Positions 14,701 to 24,226 of a DNA stretch of 36,561 nucleotides are shown one piece after another. Every line of letters starts with the position of its first letter. Within the stretch, counting starts at the first letter, position 1. The position numbers and the translations under genes were made by a program. The DNA comes from Corynebacterium tuscaniense. Lineage in GTDB: Bacteria; Actinomycetota; Actinomycetes; Mycobacteriales; Mycobacteriaceae. The stretch lies in contig NZ_VXKH01000015.1 of NCBI RefSeq assembly GCF_008693065.1, positions 1 to 36,561 of the forward strand. Direction: 5' to 3'. The notes under the pieces were generated by a model. It saw only the letters and a program-made list of their open reading frames with translations, ran no database searches and was not told where the DNA came from.

Positions 14701-17547
14701 TTAAAACGCGCCCCCGGTCGGGTTGTAGGTCGCCTTCACGGTCTGAGTCTCGTCGTCCGCCGCAGGGGAGTCATCGCCGGCGGGATCACCGGCGGACGAG
14801 GCGTCGTCAAGCTCTTGCTGGGCGAGCACTTCCTTGGGGGCCTCGGCAGGGTCAGCACCCTTGATCATCCACAAAATGGTCTCCAGTTCTTCCGGCTTGA
14901 CCAGAACCTCGCGTGCCTTCGAGCCTTCGGAAGGACCAACGACACCGCGGGACTCCATGAGGTCCATGAGACGACCGGCCTTGGCGAAGCCGATGCGGAG
15001 CTTGCGCTGCAGCATCGAGGTGGAACCAAGCTGGGAGGTGACGACGAGCTCGACGGCCTCGAGCAGGTCGTCCATATCCTTCCCGATCTCCTCGTCGATG
15101 TCTTTCTTCTCCGGGGCCTTTTCCTCGGTGACACCTTCGGTGTAGTGCGGCTCGCCCTGTTCCTTGACGGCTTCGACGACAGCCTGGATTTCTTCATCGG
15201 ATACGAACGCACCCTGGAGACGCTGCGGCTTGCCAGCGCCTTGTGGGATAAACAGCGCGTCGCCCATACCGATGAGCTTCTCCGCACCCGCCTGGTCGAG
15301 GATGACGCGCGAGTCCGTAAGCGATGAGGTGGCAAACGCCAACCGCGACGGAACGTTCGTCTTAATCAGACCAGTGACAACGTCCACGGACGGGCGCTGT
15401 GTTGCCAGAACAAGGTGGATCCCGGCAGCACGCGCCTTCTGGGTGATGCGGACGATGGAGTCCTCGATCTCCTTCGGCGCAGTCATCATAAGGTCCGCCA
15501 GCTCGTCGACGACACAGATGATGAGCGGGTACGGACGCACCTCACGCTCCGACCCGGGTGGCGCGGTATATTCGCCAGCGCGGACTTTCGCGTTGTAGTC
15601 CTTAATGTGCCGCACGCGCGCGGACTTCATGTCCATATAGCGCTGTTCCATCTCCTCCACCAACCACTGCAACGCGGCGGCAGCCTTCTTCGGCTGGGTG
15701 ATGATCGGGGTGATCAGATGCGGAATTCCCTCGTACGGCGTGAGCTCCACCATCTTCGGGTCGACCAGGATCAGCCGGACCTCCTCGGGGGTCGCACGCG
15801 TGAGCAGTGACACGAGCATCGAGTTCACAAACGCGGACTTACCGGAACCGGTCGAACCAGCTACGAGCAGGTGCGGCATCTTCTGCACCGATGCCGAGAC
15901 AAAGTCTCCTTCGATGTTCTTGCCCATCCCGATAAGCATCGGGTCGTGGTCACCACGAACATTCGGGGCGTCGAGCACATCACGCAGGCGCACCATTTCG
16001 CGGTCGGCGTTCGGGACCTCAATACCCACGGCGGATTTTCCGGGGATCGGGGTGAGCAGCCGGACATTGTCCGTCGCCACAGCGTAAGCCAAGTTGGACT
16101 GCAGATTGGTGATCTTGGAGACCTTCACACCGGGGCCCAGCTCAACTTCGTAGCGCGTCACTGTCGGGCCACGGGAGAAGCCGGTCACCTGGGCATCGAC
16201 GTTGAATTCTTCGAAGACCTCCGTGATCGCCTCAATCATGCGGTCATTGGTCTCAGTACGCTTCTTTGGGGTTTTGCCTGCAATGAGAAGGCTGGTGGGC
16301 GGGAGCTTATAGTCGGTTGTGGTCACGGGTACGCGGGCTGAAGGCTTCTCGGCGTCTCCCCCGCCCTTCTCCGAATTCGGCGTTGCCCCAGGCACCGCTG
16401 CAGCATCGATTCCAGATCGAGCGATGATCGCCTTGCGCATCTCTTCCCTGGAAGCGGAAACTGCATCGGTTGCGGTCTCCGACACAGATGTAGGACGATC
16501 GAGAATCTTCGTCTCAGTGTCCACTTCATCCACGATGGAGGGAGCCACTCCCACCTTCTTGCGGGTGGAGCGTTTCTTTTGGGGTTCCTCGGGGGTGGGG
16601 TCCGCGTCGAAAAGCGTGGGCTCATCGACGGGATAGTTGTCCATCGGTGTGCGGCGCCGGGCACGCGGACGGCCTTCCGCGATGGCATCGATGTCATCGT
16701 CGGCGTCCGTATAAAGGTCCTCCTCAGGATCGGGGGTATGAGCGCTGCTTGCGATGGAGCCGAACAGTCCACGGATGAAGTCAAAGGATTCGCGCACCGT
16801 AATACCGGTGGCCAACAGTGCGGCGTACACGATCACAAGTCCCAGAAGTGGCACGGCGACGAACGGTGTAAAACCAGCGCTGAGCGGCCCACCGATGAAC
16901 GCGCCGACAGCACCGCCCGCTATACGACGTTCATCCCATTCCGCCGGGGAACCCGCAAGAATATGGATTAAACCGAGCATGCACACCGCGATGATCGTCA
17001 GCCCGGCCCCACTGTGCGCACGTTCAGAGGCAGACTCCCCGAGACCGAGCATCAGAGCAATGGCGATGCCTACGAGCACCACCGGCAGCACCAACGCACC
17101 AGCACCAATAACCCAGGAGGTGCCACTAGCGATCAGCGCACCAACCGGTCCGGCAACATCCAGCCACACCGATGCACCAAGCACGGCGGCAAGACCAATC
17201 AGCACCAAGCCGATCGCGTCCGCACTGGGGGCTCGACGAAGGCTCACATCCTCCTCACTTTCTTCGTATGTGTCGGTTGTGGCGGCGTCATAGCTCTCAT
17301 CGTTTTCCGCGCGACGACGGCGTCGCTCCTGGACACCAACAGCCTTGAAGGCTCCCGTAATATCGCGCGCGGCGTTACCCATGCCCCGGCCGACAGCACC
17401 CACTGCGGAACCAACCCTCTCATCGGGGACATCGGCTGCACGTGAGGAGGAACGGTGGCTGTAGCTACCGCTCGAACGCTTCGTGCGCCCTTTGGGGCCC
17501 GTCTGTGAGCGGCCTTTATTGCGGCGTGAGGTACTGGTGGCAGACAT
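14701..17547 (-). CDS. ftsK: DNA translocase FtsK
   Basis: Septum-anchored dsDNA motor that clears and aligns chromosome ends during division and activates XerCD at dif. The 948-residue protein has a basic Ser/Arg-rich N-terminus, about four membrane helices at residues 110-250, an acidic/proline linker (about 270-415), the RecA-like motor with Walker A GSTGSGKS at about 564-571 and Walker B-region VVDELADLMM, and a C-terminal gamma winged-helix (LVVTSQLGSTSMLQRKLRIG). The linker is short compared with E. coli FtsK. ATG 17547 is chosen because TACAGT ends 7 nt upstream; a GTG at 17571 would add 8 residues. The DJ-1-like gene follows after 3 nt. Confidence 0.96.
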   Translation of the reverse strand: MSATSTSRRNKGRSQTGPKGRTKRSSGSYSHRSSSRAADVPDERVGSAVGAVGRGMGNAARDITGAFKAVGVQERRRRRAENDESYDAATTDTYEESEEDVSLRRAPSADAIGLVLIGLAAVLGASVWLDVAGPVGALIASGTSWVIGAGALVLPVVLVGIAIALMLGLGESASERAHSGAGLTIIAVCMLGLIHILAGSPAEWDERRIAGGAVGAFIGGPLSAGFTPFVAVPLLGLVIVYAALLATGITVRESFDFIRGLFGSIASSAHTPDPEEDLYTDADDDIDAIAEGRPRARRRTPMDNYPVDEPTLFDADPTPEEPQKKRSTRKKVGVAPSIVDEVDTETKILDRPTSVSETATDAVSASREEMRKAIIARSGIDAAAVPGATPNSEKGGGDAEKPSARVPVTTTDYKLPPTSLLIAGKTPKKRTETNDRMIEAITEVFEEFNVDAQVTGFSRGPTVTRYEVELGPGVKVSKITNLQSNLAYAVATDNVRLLTPIPGKSAVGIEVPNADREMVRLRDVLDAPNVRGDHDPMLIGMGKNIEGDFVSASVQKMPHLLVAGSTGSGKSAFVNSMLVSLLTRATPEEVRLILVDPKMVELTPYEGIPHLITPIITQPKKAAAALQWLVEEMEQRYMDMKSARVRHIKDYNAKVRAGEYTAPPGSEREVRPYPLIICVVDELADLMMTAPKEIEDSIVRITQKARAAGIHLVLATQRPSVDVVTGLIKTNVPSRLAFATSSLTDSRVILDQAGAEKLIGMGDALFIPQGAGKPQRLQGAFVSDEEIQAVVEAVKEQGEPHYTEGVTEEKAPEKKDIDEEIGKDMDDLLEAVELVVTSQLGSTSMLQRKLRIGFAKAGRLMDLMESRGVVGPSEGSKAREVLVKPEELETILWMIKGADPAEAPKEVLAQQELDDASSAGDPAGDDSPAADDETQTVKATYNPTGGAF

Positions 17548-17554
17548 GGGGACC

Positions 17555-17560
17555 ACTGTA
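17555..17560 (-). promoter_or_regulatory. Putative -10 element of ftsK (leaderless)
   Basis: TACAGT on the minus strand ends 7 nt before the ATG at 17547. Confidence 0.4.
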
Positions 17561-17608
17561 GTACCTTGCACACCTCAAATCACATATGCCACACCAGCCT
17601 AGGTGGGT

Positions 17609-18238
17609 CTAGATATGACGCTTGACAGCCACAATATCCTCCGGATCTCCACTGACCTCAACCTCGACCTTGTCACGGCCGGTCACCCACAACAGCAGCT
17701 CTCCTGGTTCACCGTTCACGCGCACGACACGGGAACCGTCCGCAGCCACTCCTCTCTTTCCTCCGAGCGTCACCGCCGGCACGCGTGGCGGGGTGAGAAT
17801 CACCGGGACACCCCCACTTGAGAGAGCCAACTTTCCCATCATGACTGCTGCGGACATGAGCTTCTTCTCCACAGACTCGGAGAACTCGCGAGGTTCCAGC
17901 GAGCGATCACCACCACGCCGCACATCCTCATGGTGGATGAAGTTCTCCGACACGTTGATCAGCGAATCAAGTGGCTTCACAAACACCGGTGGCCCGGCTG
18001 CCCACTCGCGCACCACATCCTCGTAGTTGCGCTGCTTCACCGCCCTCTCAGCAGACGCCGTCACCGATTTCATTGCCGGCACCAGGTAGCCAACTGCCCG
18101 GTGGGGCTGGTTCTCCCGGATGTACATATGTGCCGCTAGATCCCGGGTTGTCCACCCTGCGCACAGCGTCGGCGCATCCGGCCCCAATTCCAGGAACAAC
18201 TGAGCAAGCTTTGCACGTTCAGACTGTTGAAACGTCAT
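17609..18238 (-). CDS. TIGR03085 family metal-binding protein (DinB/maleylpyruvate-isomerase-like)
   Basis: A 209-residue cytosolic protein of the actinobacterial DinB-like family with a mycothiol-dependent-isomerase-type N-terminal domain. Conserved features are CAGWTTRDLAAHMYIREN near residues 26-43, with a probable metal-ligand His, and the later FIHHEDVRRGG, supplying two more His. The C-terminal part looks like a small beta-rich domain ending in a strand pair (VEVEVSGDPEDIVAVKRH). The family may bind a divalent metal, but the reaction is unknown. The ATG at 18238 is preferred because TATTCT ends 7 nt before it; the frame is open to 18295. It lies downstream of the RNase J terminator. Confidence 0.82.
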   Translation of the reverse strand: MTFQQSERAKLAQLFLELGPDAPTLCAGWTTRDLAAHMYIRENQPHRAVGYLVPAMKSVTASAERAVKQRNYEDVVREWAAGPPVFVKPLDSLINVSENFIHHEDVRRGGDRSLEPREFSESVEKKLMSAAVMMGKLALSSGGVPVILTPPRVPAVTLGGKRGVAADGSRVVRVNGEPGELLLWVTGRDKVEVEVSGDPEDIVAVKRHI

Positions 18239-18245
18239 GTCGCCC

Positions 18246-18251
18246 AGAATA
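18246..18251 (-). promoter_or_regulatory. -10 element of the TIGR03085-family gene (leaderless)
   Basis: TATTCT on the minus strand ends 7 nt before the ATG at 18238, immediately downstream of the RNase J terminator stem. Confidence 0.55.
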
Positions 18252-18255
18252 ACGC

Positions 18256-18289
18256 GAAGCCCCGCTCCCGAGGGTGGGAACGGGGCTTC
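18256..18289 (-). terminator. Rho-independent-type terminator of the RNase J gene
   Basis: GAAGCCCCG (18256-18264) pairs with CGGGGCTTC (18281-18289), and TCCC (18266-18269) with GGGA (18276-18279), separated by one mismatch. The stem is G+C-rich, 24 nt after the RNase J stop. The T-tract is poor (GCGTTATT). Confidence 0.7.
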
Positions 18290-18313
18290 AGGCAAGCGCC
18301 AAAAAGCGAAACG

Positions 18314-20338
18314 CTACAGTGATTCGCGCGATGCCTCGACTTCCTCCGTGGGCACAGGAGTGACATCGTCAGCATTCATTGGCACGACCGTGGGCAAAAT
18401 GACAGGCTCACGCTTGTACTTCTGCTCGATCGTGCGAGAAATGCGGCGACGCAACTGCTGGACCATACGGTACGGGTCGTTCTCGCCCTCGGCGGCGAGG
18501 TCGTACATCGTATTCTCCACCAGCTCGACGATGACGGGCTTGACCTCACGGTCATCATCGATAAGGCCCGTGGTGGACACCGTCGGCTTCTCAATGAGGC
18601 GACTCGTGCGGTCATCGATCACACAAGTGATGGAGATGACGCCACCGGCAGCCAAATTGGTGCGGTCCGCGAGCACGTCCGGGTCAACGTCACCCATCGT
18701 CGTGCCGTCAACGTACAGGTTGCCCACCTGGTATTGGCCAGCGACCTTCACTCGGCCGTCAACCATGTCCACGACAACGCCGTTCTGCGCCAGCACCGTG
18801 TTCTCTGGCTTCACGCCAGTAGCGATAGCCAGCTCCTTATTGGCGCGCAGGTGGCGCCACTCGCCGTGTACCGGCATGGCGTTGCGAGGGCGAGCCATGT
18901 TGTAGAGGAACAGCAGCTCGCCGGCGTAACCGTGGCCGGAAGCGTGGACATGTGCCTCGTCGTTGGTGATCACGTGCGCGCCGATCTGCGCGAGGTTGTT
19001 GATCACAGCGAACACTGCTTCCTCATTGCCCGGGATAAGCGATGAGGACAGGATGATCGTGTCACCGTCACGCACCGTGATCTGGCGGTGCTCACGGCGG
19101 GACATGCGCGACAGCGCTGCCATCGGCTCACCCTGCGTACCGGTGGTAATAAGCATGACGCGGTGCGGCGCCATCTTCGCGGCCTCTTCGATAGGAATGA
19201 TGGTGCCCTTCGGGGCGCGCAGCAGGCTCATCTTCTCCGCTATCTCCATGTTGCGGATCATGGAGCGGCCGTTGAACGCAACCCTGCGGCCGGAAGCCAC
19301 GGCAGCGTTGACCGCCATCTGCACACGCGACACGTTGGACGCAAAAGACGCGAGAACAACACGCTGTTTAGCGGCCTGCACGATTCGGATGAGGTTCTCC
19401 TCAATGCCAGCCTCAGAGGCGGAAATGCCCGGAATGGTGGCATTGGTGGAGTCACACAGGAACAGGTCAATACCTTCGTCGCCGTAGCGGGCAAGCGCCG
19501 GCAGATCGGTGGGCTTGTTGTCGTACGGAGTCATGTCGACCTTGACGTCACCGGTCATGCAGACGGTGCCCGCACCAGTCTTGATCACAACGCCTAGGCA
19601 GTCCGGGATGGAGTGCCCAACGTGGAAGAAGCGCACGTTGTACGGGCCGACGGTAATCTCCGACTTTTCGTTGACCTCGTGCAGCTTCGGGCGCTGGCGG
19701 TGCTCCTTGGTCTTCGCCGCGATGAGCGCGTTAGTGAACTTCGCGGAGTAAATCGGGATGTCTGGGCGCAGCTTAAGCAGCCACGGGATTGCGCCAATGT
19801 GGTCCTCGTGCCCGTGCGTAACGACGAGCCCGTCGACCTTATCCAACTTATTCTCAATCGGACCGAAGTCCGGCAGGATGAGGTCCACGCCCGGCTCATC
19901 AGAGGACGGGAACAGAACACCACAGTCCACGATGAGCAGACGACCGTTGTACTCAAACACGGTCATGTTGCGGCCAATCTCAGAGATGCCACCAAGAGCG
20001 TAAATACGCAACGCGCCATTCGTAGGCTTCTGCGGTTCCGGCAAACGCTTGGTCAAGTCCGCGCCCTGCATGCCCCTCACTGGGTTGCGGCGATTGTCCC
20101 CGCCGCGTCCGCGACCACGGCCCCGGCCACGACCACGGTTGCGGTTTCCACCACCGTTGTTACCCCCGTGGCCACGGTTATTATTGCCACCTTTACCGTT
20201 GTTACTGCCATTGCCACCGTCGTTACGGCTTTCCTGCGGTTGGGTGTCAGCGGTTTGGAACACCGGCTGCTGGTCGCTCGTCTCCGGCGGGCCCGCCTTA
20301 CGGGTCACCTTGCGCGAGCGGTTACGGGTTTCGTTCAT
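18314..20338 (-). CDS. rnj: Ribonuclease J
   Basis: Metallo-beta-lactamase/beta-CASP ribonuclease with 5'-3' exonuclease and endonuclease activity in mRNA decay and rRNA maturation. The 674-residue protein has the fold start ALGGISEIGRNMTVFEY (about 114-130), the zinc-binding HGHEDH at 175-180, SFASNVSRVQMAV in the beta-CASP domain, and HASGHGYAGEL. The first 100 residues are an unusual Asn/Gly/Arg-rich extension with an RGRGRGRGRG run near residue 70, which probably contacts RNA. GGAG lies 10 nt before the ATG. It follows dapA by 2 nt, so it belongs to the dapB-thyX-dapA transcription unit. A strong hairpin follows its stop. Confidence 0.95.
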   Translation of the reverse strand: MNETRNRSRKVTRKAGPPETSDQQPVFQTADTQPQESRNDGGNGSNNGKGGNNNRGHGGNNGGGNRNRGRGRGRGRGRGGDNRRNPVRGMQGADLTKRLPEPQKPTNGALRIYALGGISEIGRNMTVFEYNGRLLIVDCGVLFPSSDEPGVDLILPDFGPIENKLDKVDGLVVTHGHEDHIGAIPWLLKLRPDIPIYSAKFTNALIAAKTKEHRQRPKLHEVNEKSEITVGPYNVRFFHVGHSIPDCLGVVIKTGAGTVCMTGDVKVDMTPYDNKPTDLPALARYGDEGIDLFLCDSTNATIPGISASEAGIEENLIRIVQAAKQRVVLASFASNVSRVQMAVNAAVASGRRVAFNGRSMIRNMEIAEKMSLLRAPKGTIIPIEEAAKMAPHRVMLITTGTQGEPMAALSRMSRREHRQITVRDGDTIILSSSLIPGNEEAVFAVINNLAQIGAHVITNDEAHVHASGHGYAGELLFLYNMARPRNAMPVHGEWRHLRANKELAIATGVKPENTVLAQNGVVVDMVDGRVKVAGQYQVGNLYVDGTTMGDVDPDVLADRTNLAAGGVISITCVIDDRTSRLIEKPTVSTTGLIDDDREVKPVIVELVENTMYDLAAEGENDPYRMVQQLRRRISRTIEQKYKREPVILPTVVPMNADDVTPVPTEEVEASRESL

Positions 20339-20340
20339 AC

Positions 20341-21249
20341 TTAAAGGACTCCAGCCTTTTCCATGTCATGGCGGAGCGCCTCCAGCTGCGTTTCGTCGGG
20401 TGCGACGATGGGCAGGCGGGGGTCTCCGACCTCAATGCCCTGCAGGCGCAGGGCGGCTTTTGCAAATGTCACTCCACCGAGCACGGCTTGCTGTCCAGCG
20501 AGCACGCACATGGTGGTGGCGTTGATTTCCCGCGCGCGGGCGAGGTCGCCTTCCTCGAAGCTTGTAACCATTTCTCTCATAAGACCTGGGGCTGCGTGGG
20601 CAACAACGGAGATAACTCCGGTTGCGCCGACGGAGAACCACGGCAGGTTGAGAACGTCATCGCCAGAGTACCAGGCCAACCCGGTGTCATTGATAATCGT
20701 GGTGGCTTCTAGCAGGTCACCTTTGGCGTCTTTGACAGCTTTGATGGTGGGCAGTTCTGCCAGGGCGCGAAGTGTTGCGCCGGCGATGGGGATAGCAGAG
20801 CGTCCTGGGATGTCGTAGAGACAAACGGGCAGATCGGTGGCCTGGGCAACAGCAGTGAAGTGCGCAAGCAGTCCCGCCTGAGAGGGCTTGGAGTAGTACG
20901 GAGTGACGACGAGGAGGGAGTCAGCACCAGCATCACGAGAAGCTTGCGCCAAAGCTATCGACGTCCGCGTGTCATTCGTTCCTGCCCCCGCCATGATCTT
21001 CACGCGGTCCCCCAATTCAGAGCGCACCGCCTTGATCAGTTCGATTTTCTCCTCGGGGCTCGTTGTTGGGGATTCACCCGTGGTGCCACCAAGGATGAGG
21101 GAATCGACACCATTGTCTACCAGGTGGACAGCCAACTTTCGTGCAGCGGCGAGATCCAACTCGCCGCTTGTGTCAAACGGGGTGACCATGGCGACGCCGA
21201 TGGTTCCGAACTCATCTGCACCAGTTTGTGCTTTCGTTGAAATGCCCAT
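20341..21249 (-). CDS. dapA: 4-hydroxy-tetrahydrodipicolinate synthase DapA
   Basis: Condenses pyruvate with aspartate-semialdehyde in the first dedicated step of lysine and diaminopimelate synthesis, feeding the cell wall. The 302-residue TIM-barrel enzyme has GTTGESPT, the active-site tyrosine region [17 protein letters not shown] and the Schiff-base lysine in [10 protein letters not shown]. The last residues ([20 protein letters not shown]) match the C. glutamicum protein closely. The ATG at 21249 gives the C. glutamicum length. TACCCT ends 8 nt upstream, so dapA may have its own leaderless promoter besides read-through from dapB-thyX. RNase J follows after 2 nt. Confidence 0.96.
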   Translation of the reverse strand: MGISTKAQTGADEFGTIGVAMVTPFDTSGELDLAAARKLAVHLVDNGVDSLILGGTTGESPTTSPEEKIELIKAVRSELGDRVKIMAGAGTNDTRTSIALAQASRDAGADSLLVVTPYYSKPSQAGLLAHFTAVAQATDLPVCLYDIPGRSAIPIAGATLRALAELPTIKAVKDAKGDLLEATTIINDTGLAWYSGDDVLNLPWFSVGATGVISVVAHAAPGLMREMVTSFEEGDLARAREINATTMCVLAGQQAVLGGVTFAKAALRLQGIEVGDPRLPIVAPDETQLEALRHDMEKAGVL

Positions 21250-21257
21250 GGGTACAT

Positions 21258-21263
21258 AGGGTA
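21258..21263 (-). promoter_or_regulatory. Putative -10 element of dapA (leaderless)
   Basis: TACCCT on the minus strand ends 8 nt before the dapA ATG. It sits in a tandem duplication: GGGTACAT occurs at 21250-21257 and again at 21259-21266 (plus-strand reading). Confidence 0.45.
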
Positions 21264-21307
21264 CATTCTTTGTCCCGCCCATCGGCCACCGGCGGGGTTC
21301 AATAGAA

Positions 21308-22060
21308 CTATCCGACGTAGGGGCTTGTGGCCATAACGCTTCCGTCTGCAAGGGTGCTGATGAGGAAGTCGTCGAAAAGCGAAGGCGCCTGTTTCTTCAA
21401 TACCTCAAGAATGGCGATGGCGAGTTCACGAATTTCTACATCCGCATGTTCGCTGGCGCGCGCGGCGATGAAGTCGCGCCATGCGCGGTAGTTGCCAGTG
21501 ACCACGAAACGCGTTTCGGTGGCGTTGGGCAGGATGGCGCGGGCAGCTTGGCGCGCCTTTTTCTTGCGCAGTAGCGCGTTGGGTTCGTCGTCGAGGTTAC
21601 TTTCGAGTGCGCCGAGGAGTTCCTCGTAGACAAAGCGTGTCTCATCGACTGCGGCGAGGAAGATATGGCGCAGATCCTCGTCTTCCGCAATCGCGTCGGG
21701 GATGACCACGCTGGCTTCGCGCGCGGGCACAAAACGCTGGGAGAGCTGGGAGAAAGACAGGTGGCGGTGTCGCAGTAGCTCATTTCCCGCCGCACGGGAG
21801 AGGCCACGGATGTACAACGTTGCGGTGGCATGCTCCAGCAGTGCATCGTGCCCAACCTCGAGGATGTGACGCAGGTAGGCCCCGTTGGCAGCGGTGTGCG
21901 GGTTGGGTTTGTTGAAGGTTTCGTAGCAGGCTCGCCCCGCAAATTCGACGAGCGCCTCCGCGTCGGTGGAGTCCGGGTCTTGCTCCCAGTCCACGTCGGC
22001 AGGGGCTGCGAAGGAGGTGGCGGCGATGAGTTGAACGTGAAGATTTTTACTCTGTGACAT
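21308..22060 (-). CDS. thyX: FAD-dependent thymidylate synthase ThyX
   Basis: Flavin-dependent enzyme that methylates dUMP to dTMP using methylenetetrahydrofolate. The 250-residue protein carries the ThyX motif [14 protein letters not shown] at residues 97-110 (RHR plus the conserved Ser) and a second flavin/nucleotide-binding region with Arg residues near [20 protein letters not shown]. Its ATG directly abuts the dapB stop (TAAATG), so the two are translationally coupled. dapA starts 58 nt after its stop. This is the dapB-ORF2-dapA arrangement known in C. glutamicum, with ORF2 being ThyX. Confidence 0.96.
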   Translation of the reverse strand: MSQSKNLHVQLIAATSFAAPADVDWEQDPDSTDAEALVEFAGRACYETFNKPNPHTAANGAYLRHILEVGHDALLEHATATLYIRGLSRAAGNELLRHRHLSFSQLSQRFVPAREASVVIPDAIAEDEDLRHIFLAAVDETRFVYEELLGALESNLDDEPNALLRKKKARQAARAILPNATETRFVVTGNYRAWRDFIAARASEHADVEIRELAIAILEVLKKQAPSLFDDFLISTLADGSVMATSPYVG

Positions 22061-22843
<783 letters not shown>

Positions 22844-22863
22844 TTATTCTGCTCCGCCCCACT

Positions 22864-22889
22864 CTATCGCCTGCACCCGGAAGCGATAG
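22864..22889. promoter_or_regulatory. Inverted repeat in the dapB/lipoprotein divergent promoter region
   Basis: CTATCGC (22864-22870) and GCGATAG (22883-22889) form a perfect 7-bp inverted repeat with a 12-bp spacer. One arm overlaps a possible dapB -10. Repeat centres are 19 bp apart, roughly two helical turns, so it could be an operator. The regulator is unknown. Confidence 0.35.
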
Positions 22890-22926
22890 CTCCGCCTTGC
22901 CTCCGACGGGGGATGAGATTGTCCGA

Positions 22927-22932
22927 TAAACT
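22927..22932 (+). promoter_or_regulatory. -10 element of the first AMIN-like lipoprotein gene (leaderless)
   Basis: TAAACT ends 7 nt before the ATG at 22940. Confidence 0.5.
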
Positions 22933-22939
22933 ACAACAT

Positions 22940-23548
22940 ATGAAACACCAGTCACACGCGTTAACACTCGCTCTCCTGACGGTCAGCGCCTTGGGCATGG
23001 CCGCGTGCTCGCCTTCGGAAGGCATTTCAGAGCCAAACGGAAACCCCTCCCCTTCCACTACAACTGACACCAAGACAGTCGTTGCGTCCACGATCGACAA
23101 CCAGGACGTGCCCGGGGATTATTCCACAGAACCCACGGGAACCTTCACGGGCTCGAACATGCCGGAGCTGCGCACCGCTGATATCCGCTCAGGTTCCCAC
23201 GAAGGCTATGACCGCGTTGTCTTCGAATTCGAGGGCGATGGCACGCCAGAGTTTCTTGCGGGCTACTCCGGTGAACCTCTTCAGCAGGCCTCCGGCCTTC
23301 CGGTGGAGGTCCCGGGTGAGGCAGCCCTGGAGATCACCATCCACGGCACTTCCCTTGACCAAACCCCGGACGCCAAGTACGCCGGCAAAACCACCCTTGG
23401 GCTTGCCTCCGGCAACATCGAGGACGTGACTAATAGTGGCACCTTCGAGGGTGTTTCCCAGTACTTCATAGGGCTGGACAAACAGCGCCCGTACAAAGTG
23501 ACAGTGTTGGAAAACCCGACGCGTGTCGTCGTGGACATTCAGAAGTAG
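22940..23548 (+). CDS. AMIN-like domain lipoprotein (first of a tandem pair)
   Basis: Predicted exported lipoprotein of 202 residues. The N-terminal signal peptide ends in a lipobox (ALGMAAC, Cys about residue 23), followed by a Ser/Thr/Pro-rich linker. A beta-rich domain from about residue 75 begins RTADIRSGSHEGYDRVVFEF and ends RPYKVTVLENPTRVVVDIQ. This pattern fits the AMIN-like domain found in actinobacterial secreted proteins; AMIN relatives bind peptidoglycan or help localise cell-wall machinery, but no function is known for this branch. The start codon follows TAAACT by 7 nt; an ATG at 22913 lies upstream of that box and is unlikely. A related gene follows 10 nt later. Confidence 0.8.
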   Translation: MKHQSHALTLALLTVSALGMAACSPSEGISEPNGNPSPSTTTDTKTVVASTIDNQDVPGDYSTEPTGTFTGSNMPELRTADIRSGSHEGYDRVVFEFEGDGTPEFLAGYSGEPLQQASGLPVEVPGEAALEITIHGTSLDQTPDAKYAGKTTLGLASGNIEDVTNSGTFEGVSQYFIGLDKQRPYKVTVLENPTRVVVDIQK

Positions 23549-23551
23549 GCT
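23546..23551 (+). promoter_or_regulatory. Putative -10 element of the second lipoprotein gene, overlapping the upstream stop
   Basis: TAGGCT ends 7 nt before the ATG at 23559, and its first three bases are the stop codon of the first lipoprotein. This suggests the second gene may also be transcribed alone as a leaderless message. Confidence 0.4.
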
Positions 23552-23558
23552 CCCGATC

Positions 23559-24158
23559 ATGTTCCACGCCCGCCATGTAGCTGTGGTGTGTAGTACGTTG
23601 TTCGCGGCCATGTCGCTAGGCGCATGCTCACAGCTGCAAGAACCTGACGAAGCAGTGATGACACTGCGCGAATCAGCTCCCCCGAACACCATCACCACAA
23701 CGGTAGAAACAACGGAGGAAGCCGCCCCCGAGCCACCGGTCGCGCACGGTTTTGGCACCGACCGCGTGGAAATTAAGGATCACCGAGACGGCTCCTACAA
23801 AGTCACCGGTGTCCGCATCGGCGCGCACGACACCTTTGATCGCCTTGTCTTCGACATCGGCGGCACTGGCACACCGTGGATCTTTGCGCAGTACGACGAT
23901 CACCCCAACCAACAAGGATCTGGCTTCGATGTTCACGTCAACGGTGGCGCCGCACTCCTCGTACTCGTGCGCGGAGTGAATGATCCCTATGAAGCCCCAC
24001 AAGGCTCAGACGGGCACGCCCCGAGTATCACCGACGTTGTCTACCAAGGCTGGGATGAAGGCGATTCCAGGTGGTACATCGGCGTGGACAAGAAACGCCC
24101 CTTCAAGGTTGAAGTGATTGAAAACCCGACGCGCGTGGTCGTGGACTTCCAAAAGTAA
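23559..24158 (+). CDS. AMIN-like domain lipoprotein (second of a tandem pair)
   Basis: A 199-residue predicted lipoprotein paralogous to its upstream neighbour. The signal peptide ends at a lipobox (MSLGAC, Cys about residue 23), followed by a Thr/Glu/Pro-rich linker. The globular domain aligns throughout: YKVTGVRIGAHDTFDRLVFDI corresponds to the neighbour's RTADIRSGSHEGYDRVVFEF, and RPFKVEVIENPTRVVVDFQK to its RPYKVTVLENPTRVVVDIQK. The copies are otherwise well diverged, so the duplication is old. The ATG at 23559 gives a normal signal peptide and lies 7 nt after TAGGCT. A strong terminator follows. Function unknown; surface or cell-wall association is inferred. Confidence 0.8.
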   Translation: MFHARHVAVVCSTLFAAMSLGACSQLQEPDEAVMTLRESAPPNTITTTVETTEEAAPEPPVAHGFGTDRVEIKDHRDGSYKVTGVRIGAHDTFDRLVFDIGGTGTPWIFAQYDDHPNQQGSGFDVHVNGGAALLVLVRGVNDPYEAPQGSDGHAPSITDVVYQGWDEGDSRWYIGVDKKRPFKVEVIENPTRVVVDFQK

Positions 24159-24169
24159 CGCACAACAAG

Positions 24170-24207
24170 GCCCCGGCTAGTTCAGTTCACAGTGAACTAG
24201 CCGGGGC
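24170..24207. terminator. Strong bidirectional terminator between the second lipoprotein gene and pnp
   Basis: GCCCCGGCTAGTTCA (24170-24184) and TGAACTAGCCGGGGC (24193-24207) form a perfect 15-bp stem with an 8-nt loop. It lies between convergent stops, 12 nt after the lipoprotein and 20 nt after pnp, and can serve both. A short T stretch (CTTC) follows on the plus strand. Confidence 0.85.
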
Positions 24208-24226
24208 TTCGTCGATAAGCAGGAGC

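Noticed and set aside
20080..20200. Tandem repeat or CRISPR-like array in G+C-rich sequence
   Set aside because: The repeats encode the RG-rich N-terminus of RNase J in frame and have no regular spacer-repeat structure; the similar block at 36180-36540 encodes the IF-2 linker.
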